From NCBI GenBank assembly GCA_031291715.1, contig JARLIN010000039.1, forward strand, positions 1 to 57,511: a stretch of DNA of 57,511 nt, given 5' to 3'. Position numbers and translations under genes: made by a program. Each line of letters opens with the position of its first letter. Position 1 is the stretch's first letter. The DNA comes from Rhodopila sp. (lineage in GTDB: Bacteria; Pseudomonadota; Alphaproteobacteria; Acetobacterales; Acetobacteraceae). The notes below the pieces were generated by a model. That model worked only from the letters and a program-made list of their open reading frames with translations, did not search any database and was not told the origin of the DNA. This document shows positions 1 to 8,541 of the stretch, one piece after another.

Positions 1-1
1 G

Positions 2-361
2 GCGGTCGTGCAGGCGCAGAAATTCCGCCGCTGGTATCGCGCGCAGGTGCTGCATCTGTTTGAGCACGTCGATGCCATCCTCGCCCCCGCCACGCCTTGT
101 GTCGCCCCGCTGATCGGCCAGAAGACGTTCGTGCTCGATGGCCAGGAAATACCGTTACGGCCGAATATCGGGCTTTACACACAGCCGATTTCTTTCATTG
201 GCCTGCCGGTCGTCGCGGTTCCGGTACCCACTGCGAGCGGCTTGCCAATCGGCGTGCAGATTATCACCGCGCCCTGGCGTGAAGACATTGCCTTGCGGAT
301 CGCACGCGCGCTGGAAGCAAGAGGTGCCGTTCGCGCCCCTGTACCGAATCTGGAACCCTGA
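2..361 (+). CDS. AtzE-type amidase, C-terminal part (cut by window edge)
   Basis: The frame is open from the first bases, so only about 119 C-terminal residues are visible. The segment carries the amidase-signature C-terminal pattern LAPATPC, a YTQPISFIGLPVVAVPV stretch and GLPIGVQII followed by APWRED, which is characteristic of the AtzE-like branch (1-carboxybiuret/ureide amidases). The catalytic Ser-Ser-Lys region lies outside the window. The gene ends directly against the HpxZ-like gene, and a hydantoinase follows, so a role in hydrolysing a ureide or allophanate-like intermediate fits. The family is secure; the exact substrate is inferred. A generic Glu-tRNA amidotransferase A-like amidase is less likely because of the neighbours. 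Confidence 0.8.
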   Translation, partial: AVVQAQKFRRWYRAQVLHLFEHVDAILAPATPCVAPLIGQKTFVLDGQEIPLRPNIGLYTQPISFIGLPVVAVPVPTASGLPIGVQIITAPWREDIALRIARALEARGAVRAPVPNLEP

Positions 362-364
362 GTG

Positions 365-748
365 ATGGATATCAATCTACCCGATGTGAAGGCCGAGGTC
401 GAAGCGGCCTTCGCGAAGTACGAAGCCGCGCTTGTCAGCAACGACGTCGATGCGTTGCAGTCGCTGTTCTGGGACAGCCCGCTGACCATCCGTTACGGTA
501 TCGGTGAGAACCTCTACGGCTACGACGAAATCGGCGCTTTCCGCGCGGCGCGTTCCCCGGTTGGTCTGGCACGGACGATCTCGCGCACCGTGATCACCAC
601 GTTTGGCCGCGACTTCGCGACCGCCTCCACCTTGTTCCAGCGTGAAACGGCACAAGGGAAGGTTGGGCGGCAGATGCAGTCCTGGGCACGCACGCCGAAA
701 GGCTGGCGGGTCGTCGCGGCACATGTCAGCATGATCGAGACGCCATGA
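365..748 (+). CDS. hpxZ: HpxZ/AtzH-like SnoaL-fold protein (DUF3225)
   Basis: The 127-residue protein has the layout of the oxalurate-catabolism HpxZ family: an N-terminal helix ([13 protein letters not shown]), a core with [19 protein letters not shown], and a C-terminal strand [18 protein letters not shown]. These are NTF2/SnoaL-like cone folds encoded beside AtzE-type amidases. A GTG at 362 abuts the amidase stop; the ATG at 365 is equally placed and is chosen here. Co-translation with the amidase is likely. The biochemical role of the family is not settled; an accessory or small-molecule-binding role in ureide breakdown is inferred from context. Confidence 0.8.
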   Translation: MDINLPDVKAEVEAAFAKYEAALVSNDVDALQSLFWDSPLTIRYGIGENLYGYDEIGAFRAARSPVGLARTISRTVITTFGRDFATASTLFQRETAQGKVGRQMQSWARTPKGWRVVAAHVSMIETP

Positions 749-843
749 CCGCACCCTATGGAACGCGGCGGCATCTCGGGGCTGGACATGGCGGCACGTG
801 TTCGGCGACAAAAATACCGCACGCAGGATGAAGGACGCTCGCC

Positions 844-2292
844 ATGGCTGACTACGATCTGGTGATCGCCGGCGGCACGGTCGTCACGCCGGCGGATATG
901 TTCGTGGCTGATATCGGCGTGGCGGACGGCCGCATCGCCGCAGTTGGGCTCAACCTGCGCGGACAGCGCACGGTCGATGCGCATGGGCTGCTGGTGATGC
1001 CCGGCGGTGTCGATTCCCACTGCCACATCGAGCAGTTGCAGCAAGGTGGCGGTGCGGACGAGGAGAATTTCATCACCGGCAGCACCTCCGCCCTCGCGGG
1101 AGGAACCACGAGCGTCATCACCTTCTCCACCCAGTTCAAGGGACATGGCATCCTGGCGCCGCTGGCGGAGTATCGCCGGCGTGCCGCCAAGGCGATGGTG
1201 GATTACAGTTTCCACCAGATCATCACGGATGCCTCGGACGAGGTGATCTTCAATGAGGTGCCGCGGGTCGTCGCAGCGGGCGTACGCAGCCTCAAGGTGT
1301 TCCTGACCTATGACCCGCTGCATCTGGATGACCGGCAATTCCTGCGCGTGCTGGCGGCGGCCCGTCGAACGGGCGCGCTGGTGACGGTGCATTGCGAGAA
1401 CTATGAGGCGATCCGCTGGCGTACCGCCGCGCTGCTCGCGGATGGGAAGGTGGCGCCGAAGTATCATGCATGGTCGCGGCCGAGCATGATCGAGCGGGAA
1501 GCGACTCATCGGGCGATCGCGCTGGCCGAGATGGTCGATCAGCCGATCCAGATTTTTCATGTGTCCTGCCCCGAAGTCGCGGAAGAAATCGCGCGGGCTC
1601 AGGCGCGCGGCCTGAAGGTCTGGGGCGAAACCTGCCCGCAGTATTTCGTGCTGTCAGCCGATGATATGGACCGTCCGGGGTTCGAGGGCGCGAAGTTCAT
1701 GTGCAGCCCTGCGCCGCGCGATGCCGCGGCCAGCGAGGGCCTGTGGAAGCTGGTCCGCGACGGTGTGCTGGACGTGTGCTCATCCGATCATAGCGGCTGG
1801 AGCTATGACACACCGGTGGGCAAGCGGGTGCACGGCCTTGATGCGCCATTCAGGGATATTCCCAACGGCGTTCCGGGTCTTGGGTCGCGCCTGCCGATCC
1901 TGTTCAGCGAAGGCGTGTCGAAGGGCCGTATCGACCCTTGCGCTTTCGTGCGGCTGGTGGCGACCAATCCGGCGCGCCTGTTCGGGCTGTATCCACGCAA
2001 GGGCACGATCGCGCCGGGTGCCGATGCGGACCTTGTCCTATGGGACCCGAACCGGACTGTCACAATAACAAATAGCCTGTTGCAGCACATCATCGACTAC
2101 ACGCCGTATGAAGGATTAGAGGTGACCGGATGGCCGGTTTCCACCATTCGGCGTGGCGAGGTCGTGATGAAGGATGGTATTGTTCAGGCCGAACCTGGCA
2201 GCGGCCAGTTCCTGGCGCGCGCGGCGTACGACCTGATCAAACCGACCGGAAACGTCCCATTCGGCTTCGACGCCAGCGCGTTCCTGGTCTGA
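844..2292 (+). CDS. Dihydropyrimidinase/D-hydantoinase-type cyclic amidohydrolase
   Basis: A cytoplasmic 482-residue amidohydrolase of normal hydantoinase length. All metal-site residues of the family are visible: HxH at H59/H61 (after PGGVDS), carboxylatable K151 (SLKVFLTYD), H183 (VTVHCEN), H239 (FHVSCPE) and D315 (CSSDHSGW). It should open a cyclic ureide such as a hydantoin or dihydropyrimidine to the N-carbamoyl acid. It lies 95 bases after the HpxZ-like gene and 13 before the DUF3830 gene, all on the plus strand, so the four genes probably form one catabolic operon. The substrate cannot be read from sequence; allantoinase and phenylhydantoinase relatives are alternatives. Confidence 0.88.
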   Translation: MADYDLVIAGGTVVTPADMFVADIGVADGRIAAVGLNLRGQRTVDAHGLLVMPGGVDSHCHIEQLQQGGGADEENFITGSTSALAGGTTSVITFSTQFKGHGILAPLAEYRRRAAKAMVDYSFHQIITDASDEVIFNEVPRVVAAGVRSLKVFLTYDPLHLDDRQFLRVLAAARRTGALVTVHCENYEAIRWRTAALLADGKVAPKYHAWSRPSMIEREATHRAIALAEMVDQPIQIFHVSCPEVAEEIARAQARGLKVWGETCPQYFVLSADDMDRPGFEGAKFMCSPAPRDAAASEGLWKLVRDGVLDVCSSDHSGWSYDTPVGKRVHGLDAPFRDIPNGVPGLGSRLPILFSEGVSKGRIDPCAFVRLVATNPARLFGLYPRKGTIAPGADADLVLWDPNRTVTITNSLLQHIIDYTPYEGLEVTGWPVSTIRRGEVVMKDGIVQAEPGSGQFLARAAYDLIKPTGNVPFGFDASAFLV

Positions 2293-2305
2293 GCGGGAGG
2301 ATACC

Positions 2306-2719
2306 ATGAGCCTGATCGACATCATCGCCGGCCCTTACACATTCAAGGCCCGGTTCGAGGACGAGAACGCACCGAAGACATGCGCGAAATTCCGGTCGCT
2401 GCTGCCGTATCGGGAGCGAATCATCCATGTCCGCTGGAGCGGTGAGGGGTGCTGGATTCCACTCGGCGACCTGGATCTGGGTCTGCCGTTCGAGAACCAT
2501 ACCAGCTACCCCGCGCCGGGGCATTTTTTGCTGTATCCGGGCGGGATTTCCGAAACCGAGATTCTGCTGGCCTATGGTGGCGTCCAGTTCGCCAGCAAAA
2601 TGGGTCAGTTGGCCGGCAACCACTTCCTGACCGTCGTCGAGGGCAATGAAAACCTCGTGGCGTTGGGCAAGATGGTCTTGTGGCAGGGGGCGCAGGCTAT
2701 CGAATTCAAGAATCCTTAG
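2306..2719 (+). CDS. DUF3830 family protein (cyclophilin-like fold)
   Basis: The 137-residue protein matches the DUF3830 pattern: FKARFEDENAPKTCAKF near the N-terminus, RWSGEGCWIPLG in the middle, PAPGHFLLYPGGISETEILL, then a conserved C-terminal half ending in an EFKNP-like tail. The start has a good Shine-Dalgarno (GCGGGAGGATACC before ATG). Members are usually found beside amidase or hydantoinase genes, as here, and resemble small cyclophilin-like domains. A binding or accessory role in amide or ureide catabolism is inferred; no enzyme activity is known to me. Confidence 0.8.
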   Translation: MSLIDIIAGPYTFKARFEDENAPKTCAKFRSLLPYRERIIHVRWSGEGCWIPLGDLDLGLPFENHTSYPAPGHFLLYPGGISETEILLAYGGVQFASKMGQLAGNHFLTVVEGNENLVALGKMVLWQGAQAIEFKNP

Positions 2720-2778
2720 AGCGCGATCGCTTCAGGTTGCATCGACCTCGGACGCGAGACACTCGCTCTTTATTTTCA

Positions 2779-2832
2779 GTGTCCTGTCCCCGAAACTCGC
2801 CGCATGATGTGACGAACTCGGGGGCAGGACAC
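2779..2832. terminator. 15-base inverted repeat between convergent genes
   Basis: Arms 2779-2793 (GTGTCCTGTCCCCGA) and 2818-2832 (TCGGGGGCAGGACAC) pair with a single T/G wobble around a 24-base loop. The right arm abuts the stop codon of the minus-strand ATPase gene, and the left arm follows the DUF3830 gene. The position between convergent genes suits a bidirectional terminator. There is no clean U-tract on either side, so it could instead be the end of a small repeat element. Confidence 0.5.
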
Positions 2833-4217
2833 TATGGTCGTCCCAGCCGCTTCAGCAGTTCGGCCGCACGGGGGTCTCCCAGGGTGACCGCCTTTTTGTA
2901 CCATTCCGCGGCTTGGGCGGGATCGGGCCTGTCCCCCGGCGCGGTTCCTGCTGACACGTAGTTCGGATCGTAGGTCCTTCCCAGTGCCGTCGCCGCCGCG
3001 GCATTTCCAGCCTCTGCAGCGCGTCGGAACAGCAGGCGGGCGGCCGCGGTGTCACCAAGACCAAGCGACTGGTCGCCGCGTTTCATGAGTGCCGCCACGA
3101 CGTCCGCTGACAGGGTTTCGGCTGGCTTGGCGGGCGGCGGCAGCTCGGATGCCGACAAGGCCACTGGCGGCGGCGACGGTGCCAACATGGGTGAGGTGAC
3201 TGGTTTGTGCTGGGCGAGGGGCAGGCGATCGGACGGAGTGTTTAGCGCCTTGTAGAGAAACATCGAGGCGCCCCCCACGAGGAGCCCAAATGCGACGATC
3301 TGCATGGCGCGTGCCGCCACGCCGTCCTGGTGGCTGGTCGTTCGCCGATGCGGCCGTGACGTGGTTGGCCCTGTCGTGGCGGCGACAGTCTTGGCGGTGA
3401 TCGTCGAATCGCCGCGGGCGAATCCCGCGGTGAACGCGGCCTCCATCAAGTGGTTGATCGAGCCGAGCACACCACCCGAGCGCGCGATCAGAAGCTTTAG
3501 GGCGTCTGGGGTGATCAGCCGCCTTGTCGTCCCGCCGGCGACCCATAACGATCGTTCAATGTATTGCCGTGCTTCAGCCGGCCCGAGCCGCGATATCCGA
3601 ATGGTGTTCCGTGCGAGGCGAACAAGCTGCGATAAGTCCGGCCGGTTGGGATCGGCAGCCAGGTCCGTCGTGCTGCTCAGCACGATGGCGGGGCCGCCAG
3701 GGTCGGTCGGCATCTGCTCCACCAGACGTGCGAGCACGCGTACACAGTCCGCCGGCATGAGGTCGATATCATCGGCCAACAAGGCCTTGCGTGGTGGTGC
3801 CAGGAAACCTCGTATCGAATCGTCGATCGTCTCATCGGCGACCCTCCGACCCAGAAGCGCCGAAACAAGCTGCGGCAGATCCACGCGTCCGTTAGGCGGC
3901 CGGGACACTCTGATCACCGGAGACCCCGCGTCGACCGCCACATCACACGCGGCGCGCAGCATCTCAGTCTTTCCGACTCCCTCCTCGCCATAAAGCACCA
4001 CAATGCCGCTGCCATTCACCATGTGATCAATCAGGATCTCGAACGTGCGTCTGTGGGAGCCGAACAGGATATAGCTGGCGCCGTCCGGCGCCCCCCCGAA
4101 GGGAGGCTTCGAGAGGCCGTACAGGTCGAGATAGTTAGACGGCGGAACTGGATCGGCAGGCAGCGATGCGGTTGCCGGCACCGTCGTGTCCCTACTCAAA
4201 TTCGGTGGTCGGCGCAT
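2832..4217 (-). CDS. ExeA/GspA-like membrane AAA ATPase with C-terminal Sel1-type repeats
   Basis: Residues about 30-280 form an ExeA-like AAA module. It opens with YLDLYGLSKPPFGG, typical of GspA/ExeA and of EPS-associated ATPases, has Walker A GEEGVGKT at 77-84, an acidic Walker B (LLADDIDL) near 149, and sensor-like LSSTTDL. One transmembrane segment follows at about 303-325, then a Pro-rich linker, then about 80 residues with Sel1/TPR-like helices (RLLFRRAAEAGN, AAEWYKKAVTLGDPRAAELL). This predicts a cytoplasmic ATPase tethered to a periplasmic repeat domain. The ATG at 4217 is chosen; an in-frame TTG at 4343 would add 42 residues lacking family features. It lies downstream of the glycan genes and probably serves envelope assembly (inference). 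Confidence 0.75.
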   Translation of the reverse strand: MRRPPNLSRDTTVPATASLPADPVPPSNYLDLYGLSKPPFGGAPDGASYILFGSHRRTFEILIDHMVNGSGIVVLYGEEGVGKTEMLRAACDVAVDAGSPVIRVSRPPNGRVDLPQLVSALLGRRVADETIDDSIRGFLAPPRKALLADDIDLMPADCVRVLARLVEQMPTDPGGPAIVLSSTTDLAADPNRPDLSQLVRLARNTIRISRLGPAEARQYIERSLWVAGGTTRRLITPDALKLLIARSGGVLGSINHLMEAAFTAGFARGDSTITAKTVAATTGPTTSRPHRRTTSHQDGVAARAMQIVAFGLLVGGASMFLYKALNTPSDRLPLAQHKPVTSPMLAPSPPPVALSASELPPPAKPAETLSADVVAALMKRGDQSLGLGDTAAARLLFRRAAEAGNAAAATALGRTYDPNYVSAGTAPGDRPDPAQAAEWYKKAVTLGDPRAAELLKRLGRP

Positions 4218-4614
4218 GTCGCGATCCACGAGTGTGGTTGCGGTTTGGAGGACAGATAGGCATCCGCGCCAGTCGCTTATGAGCGGAATCGCGGTGACGT
4301 GAACGGACTGCGGTGAAATCGCGGCCAATGTTGCGCGGGCCAAAGATCTTGTGCCACGACCGATCGCGACGTTCGCCTGTGCGGTGAAGGCGGCCCGCGG
4401 TCCTCCGTGCCGGCAGTATCAAATGACTGCCTCGTTATCGGGAAGCAGATGAAAATGCGGGGTATTCCACCAACAGTTAACACCGTAGTAAATATGAAAA
4501 AAGACTCCATCTGAGCAAGTGCGAGGGGCGGATACCTGCTTCCCGCAGGGGCCTCTGAGCGCAAATCGCGACCAGATATTGCGGATTCCGGGCAAAACCG
4601 TCCGTACTGATTCG
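4218..4614. other. Intergenic stretch upstream of the ATPase gene
   Basis: About 400 bases with no convincing gene. The portion near 4440-4510 is distinctly AT-richer than its surroundings and probably holds the promoter of the minus-strand ATPase gene, but no clear -35/-10 pair or operator could be fixed by eye. Confidence 0.3.
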
Positions 4615-5970
4615 TTAATAAACAGCCGGATCGCGTCGGGTTGTTTGCCCGCGCTCTTGCCGGATCGCCAACCAGACCCGATGCAGCATACGTGAAACCC
4701 AATAGCGCTCGGGTCGTTCCGGCTGCATCAGCATGCGGAGCAGGGCGGGCTGTTCCCATGGCACGTCGTGATAACCGCCCCGCAGGAACTGGTTGGACGG
4801 ATCTTCGCGCCAGGCGTCGGGGAAGAAGGCGACGATATCACGTTCCGTCCGTGGCGGACGTCCCTTCGCCGGCCTTGCCGCCAGGCGGGCCACCAGGGCC
4901 TCGGTCAGGTCGCGCCCGGGTCCAAGGCGCAAGGCGCAGACAGGAGTGCTGTGCGCACTCATCTGGATCAGACAGGCAGCCCCGGTCGCGGCTTCTATCA
5001 TGAAGTCGAAGCAGACCAGCCCTGACAGACTGAGGGCCTTCACGATACGTCCGGCGGTATCGATCATTCCTGGGTTATGGATTACGCGCGCGACGGTGGA
5101 GGAGCCCATGGCCGCCCGGGTGGCTACTGATTCCGTACAGACCGCCGCCAGGACTTCGCCTTGCCAGCACGCGACCCCGATATTGGCCGTCCGTCCGTCC
5201 ATATAGTTCTCCACGGACATCGCCGGCCTCTCACGGCTCAGCCAGGACCGAATGTCCAAACTGTTACCTGGAAGCAATGCCCCCCGGCCCGCCAGCAGAC
5301 CGCCGGTTCGGCGAGCCATCTTCACGAACGCATCCTCGGCGGTGCGGGCATCCGATATGATGCGCATGCCACGCTCCACCCGGCTTCCATCTGATCTCAA
5401 AACGAAAGGAGCTGGGTTCTTCGCGATCCACCGCTCAAGCGCCCTGGCATCTGCCAGCGGCGTGGACACCGGAACACGAGCACCCTGACGCCGGGCGAGT
5501 AACAGCAGTTCGGCGCGGGACGCGATGGTTGGAAAGCTCTCGGCGGGAGATGTGGACCGCTGAATCAGCAGCCTTATGTCTTCGTGCCGTGTCCGCCGGC
5601 AGATCGCCTGCAGGTCGCGTACGGTGCGCTCGTCGCATGGTATGACCATATCCGGACACACCCGCAGCAACGCGGCTTCCAGGCTGCGCAGGGGCGCACC
5701 CGTACGATAGGTCATCCGGCTCGATATCAGATCAAGAACCTTGGCCGGATGATTGCGGGGGGCGATCAGACTGACCCGGGCGCCGGCCGCATGCAGTTCC
5801 ATGGCCAGGCGGGCAGTGGACGGAAGCCGCCCCACTGTGGCCAGAAGGATATGCGGATCGCGGTTCGGAAGATGGCCGGATGCCGCCATATCAGCGACCG
5901 GCTGGACCGCACCGCCCATGAAAGAGCGGGGGTTGAAGCCAGGGGCGAATTCCACGGGCACTGCACCCAT
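4615..5970 (-). CDS. ATP-grasp family ligase-like protein
   Basis: About 451 residues in carbamoyl-phosphate-synthase/carboxylate-amine-ligase style: a pre-ATP-grasp domain (ILLATVGRLPSTARLAMELHAAG, then PCDERTV), a nucleotide-binding half (PFVLRSDGSRVERGM) and a C-terminal half (GLVCFDFMIEAATG then CLIQMSAHSTP). In canonical ATP-grasp enzymes the last motif carries the Mg-binding E-x-N; here it reads Q336-M-S338, so catalysis may be altered. An ATG at 5970 is chosen because the alternative TTG at 6006 has no ribosome site. It is divergent from the FAD gene at 6148. The family would join a carboxylate to an amine, perhaps an amino-acid decoration of a glycan or lipid (inference). Confidence 0.72.
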   Translation of the reverse strand: MGAVPVEFAPGFNPRSFMGGAVQPVADMAASGHLPNRDPHILLATVGRLPSTARLAMELHAAGARVSLIAPRNHPAKVLDLISSRMTYRTGAPLRSLEAALLRVCPDMVIPCDERTVRDLQAICRRTRHEDIRLLIQRSTSPAESFPTIASRAELLLLARRQGARVPVSTPLADARALERWIAKNPAPFVLRSDGSRVERGMRIISDARTAEDAFVKMARRTGGLLAGRGALLPGNSLDIRSWLSRERPAMSVENYMDGRTANIGVACWQGEVLAAVCTESVATRAAMGSSTVARVIHNPGMIDTAGRIVKALSLSGLVCFDFMIEAATGAACLIQMSAHSTPVCALRLGPGRDLTEALVARLAARPAKGRPPRTERDIVAFFPDAWREDPSNQFLRGGYHDVPWEQPALLRMLMQPERPERYWVSRMLHRVWLAIRQERGQTTRRDPAVY

Positions 5971-6147
5971 GTTCTTGCCATCATTTACGAGTGAGTTACT
6001 GGACAAGTGGAGGTCCGTTCTGCGATCAGGGCTTCTGTTGCCCTTGCGTCAGAAGACCATAGGTGCAACGGCAAGAAAAGCTTTTTACCATAACGATGAG
6101 GTGCTTGTGATGAGTCCGTTCACGTCACGGTCAGAGGCAACACACAC

Positions 6148-7380
6148 ATGAGCAGTGCGACAGATATCGCGATCATTGGTGCCGGGCCTTACGGGCTTTC
6201 GCTGGCTGCCCATCTCGCGGCCACGGGCCTGAGTGTACGTGTCTTCGGTCAACCGATGCACACCTGGCGCACGAGCATGCCCGAAGGCATGGTGTTGAAA
6301 TCCGAAGGCTTTGCATCCAACCTCTGGCATCCGGACGGCGCGTTTACTTTGAAGGATTACTGTGCCGAGCATGGTCTCCCGTACAAGGACGCCGGGCTTC
6401 CTGTGCCGCTGGAAACCTTCTGCGCGTATGGTGCCGCGTTCCAGAAGCGGTTCGTGCCGATGCTGGACGCGCGTTGGGTGACGGGACTGGACCGCGATAG
6501 TAACGCATTCGTGCTTCGCCTCGACGACGACGAAATTGTCACGGCACAGCGCGTGGTCGTCGCAGCAGGGATCGGCAGCTTTCACTACACGCCGGAGGAA
6601 CTGGAGGCCATCAAGGGGCCTCTCTGTTCTCATAGTATCGAGCACCATTTCCTGGACCGGTTCGTCGGCAAACAAGTACTCGTGATCGGTGGCGGTGCCT
6701 CGGGTGTCGAGCTGGCCGCGCTGATCAGTCAAAAAGGCGGGCATGCAACGGTTGCCGCGCGCAGGAATCGGATTTCCTTCTGCGGTCCGCCCCAGGCGCG
6801 AAGCTTGCTGGAAAAAATAATGGCGCCGGAAACGGGTCTTGGTACTGGCTGGCGATCCACCGCCTGCGTCGCTGCCCCAATGTTGTTCTACCAGATGCCC
6901 CGCGATTTCCGGCACATGGTGGTCCGCAAGCATCTTGGTCCCGCGCCAGGCTGGACCTGCCGCGAAGAAGTCGAGCGCAACGTGAACGTGATCCTGGGCG
7001 CGCGCGTCGCCAGAACGTCGATACGCGGCGACGTTGCGTCCGTCAGCTTCCGGATCGACGACTGTACGGAAAAGACCATCGAGGCGGACCACGTGATCTC
7101 GGCCACCGGCTTCAGGGTCGATATCCGCCGGTTGCGCTTCATCAGTCCGGGTATCATGGAGAAGATGGACTGCGCGGACCACACGCCCGTGCTTTCTCCG
7201 CATTTCGAAACGTCCGTGCCGGGATTGTTTATGCTCGGTGTGACGGCGGCGAACAACTTTGGACCGCTGCTTCGTTTCGCGTATGGCGCTGGCTTTGCAT
7301 CCCGGCGTCTGTCTTCGTTCCTCGCACGAACCGCCTCTCGGCGGAGCGCCACCGTGAAGCCAAAATTCGCGGCGGCCTGA
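6148..7380 (+). CDS. FAD/NAD(P)-dependent oxidoreductase, N-hydroxylase-like
   Basis: A 410-residue flavoprotein with an N-terminal FAD-binding GxGPYG (IAIIGAGPYGLSLAAHL) and a second dinucleotide motif, VLVIGGGASGVELAAL, near residue 175. The signature WRTSMPEGMVLKSEG, the ATGF element (VISATGFRVDIRRL) and the C-terminal GVTAANNFGPLLRF motif place it in the NAD(P)-binding family related to lysine/ornithine N-monooxygenases and flavin monooxygenases. It converges on the GNAT gene and diverges from the ATP-grasp gene, so it probably belongs to the same pathway. A 13-codon ORF begins at 6110 and its TGA overlaps this ATG, so leader coupling is possible. The substrate is unknown. Confidence 0.8.
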   Translation: MSSATDIAIIGAGPYGLSLAAHLAATGLSVRVFGQPMHTWRTSMPEGMVLKSEGFASNLWHPDGAFTLKDYCAEHGLPYKDAGLPVPLETFCAYGAAFQKRFVPMLDARWVTGLDRDSNAFVLRLDDDEIVTAQRVVVAAGIGSFHYTPEELEAIKGPLCSHSIEHHFLDRFVGKQVLVIGGGASGVELAALISQKGGHATVAARRNRISFCGPPQARSLLEKIMAPETGLGTGWRSTACVAAPMLFYQMPRDFRHMVVRKHLGPAPGWTCREEVERNVNVILGARVARTSIRGDVASVSFRIDDCTEKTIEADHVISATGFRVDIRRLRFISPGIMEKMDCADHTPVLSPHFETSVPGLFMLGVTAANNFGPLLRFAYGAGFASRRLSSFLARTASRRSATVKPKFAAA

Positions 7381-7413
7381 TCGGATCGCGTTGGCTGAGC
7401 GTGCTGGTGGCGC

Positions 7414-8541
7414 TCAGTCAACCGTCTCCAACTCATCCTTGCCGGATCTGTCCGGCATCTCCTGACGCTGACGGCGCCGTGTGAGCCACCGGTGCCCGGA
7501 CACGGCTACATGGCCCATCAGAGTGCGGGCGCCGGCGAAACTGCTGAGCACTGTCTCGGCGTTCGCCATCCGGAACTTGAACGCCTCGTCGCCGCGGAGG
7601 AAATCGACATACTTCAACCCGCGGTCGAAGGACCAGCGCGCGTATTCCACGATCAGGATCGTTCCTGGCGATGCGCGTTCGAACCTGGCGTCATACGAGG
7701 TGAGGTAGGCTTCCATGCGGTTGGCATAGACGAAGTTGATCGACGCCGCGGCGATCCCGTCTCCGCATTCCAACAAAAAGATCTTCGCCAGGCCGGATTG
7801 CCACGCTTTATCGAGGATCGCACGCAAGACGAACCCATCGGCACCGAGCAGCGGCGAAGTCGGGTTGGTGGCCCGTAGCCAGGCCTCCTTCAGGCGAAGG
7901 ATCTCATCGACCACGGGTCCAACCGGCTCGGTCGCGTCGATGATCCGGAATCGAACCTCGCCGCCCAGCTCCGCCAGGATTCGCTTCCCGCGGGTATAGT
8001 TGTTGCGCCCCTTTTTGTTAAGCGACCGGAAGAAGGCGTCGCCATCAGGCCAGCAGTTTTCGATGCGCATGCACCGTTCTTCGCGGTCCGCCGACTGAAG
8101 ACCGCTGCCGCCCTGTGCAAGCTGGTCCAGAAAATCCCGGCATTGGGCATCCGGTCTCACTTGTTGCAGGCTGATCAGGTCAAAGCCACCTGAACGGCGC
8201 AGCTCGTTCCAAAGCAAAGTCAGCACGCCGGCACGACGATAGCCCGGATCGATCAGGCCGTCGCAGTAGTCGCTGAAAAGCTGGGCGGCCCATGTGAGGA
8301 CCCGCAGGCCGGCGCGGCGATGCACGGCGCATGGCATCGCCGCTGCAAGCCGGTCGCCATCCCATGCCAGAGCGACCCGAAGTTTGACGTCCCTGCGATC
8401 GCGGATGCCGGTGCTCCAGCCGGTGATCCAGTCATGGCTCTGGAAAATATGGGCGCCCGATCGCTCCCAAAGCTGCCGCCATGCCTGGCAGATCTCCTCG
8501 AACCGCCCCGGCTCCGTTACGACCTCGATTCTGAATGTCAA
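7414..8541 (-). CDS. GNAT acetyltransferase, CelD/BcsL (FemAB-like) family
   Basis: The 375-residue protein has the CelD/BioF2-like double-GNAT layout: FEEICQAWRQLWERSG then FQSHDWITGW at the N-terminus, LNKKGRNNYTRGKRIL centrally, and a second GNAT half with AASINFVYANRMEAYLTSYDARFERASPGTILI split over its binding loop, ending YVDFLRGDEAFKFRMA. It starts with TTG at 8541, overlapping the TGA of the desaturase gene (TTGA) and preceded by GGAG at good spacing, so it is translationally coupled. Such enzymes occur in cellulose, EPS and exosortase-type glycan loci and probably transfer acyl or aminoacyl groups. It is the last gene of the minus-strand run. Confidence 0.82.
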   Translation of the reverse strand: MTFRIEVVTEPGRFEEICQAWRQLWERSGAHIFQSHDWITGWSTGIRDRRDVKLRVALAWDGDRLAAAMPCAVHRRAGLRVLTWAAQLFSDYCDGLIDPGYRRAGVLTLLWNELRRSGGFDLISLQQVRPDAQCRDFLDQLAQGGSGLQSADREERCMRIENCWPDGDAFFRSLNKKGRNNYTRGKRILAELGGEVRFRIIDATEPVGPVVDEILRLKEAWLRATNPTSPLLGADGFVLRAILDKAWQSGLAKIFLLECGDGIAAASINFVYANRMEAYLTSYDARFERASPGTILIVEYARWSFDRGLKYVDFLRGDEAFKFRMANAETVLSSFAGARTLMGHVAVSGHRWLTRRRQRQEMPDRSGKDELETVD

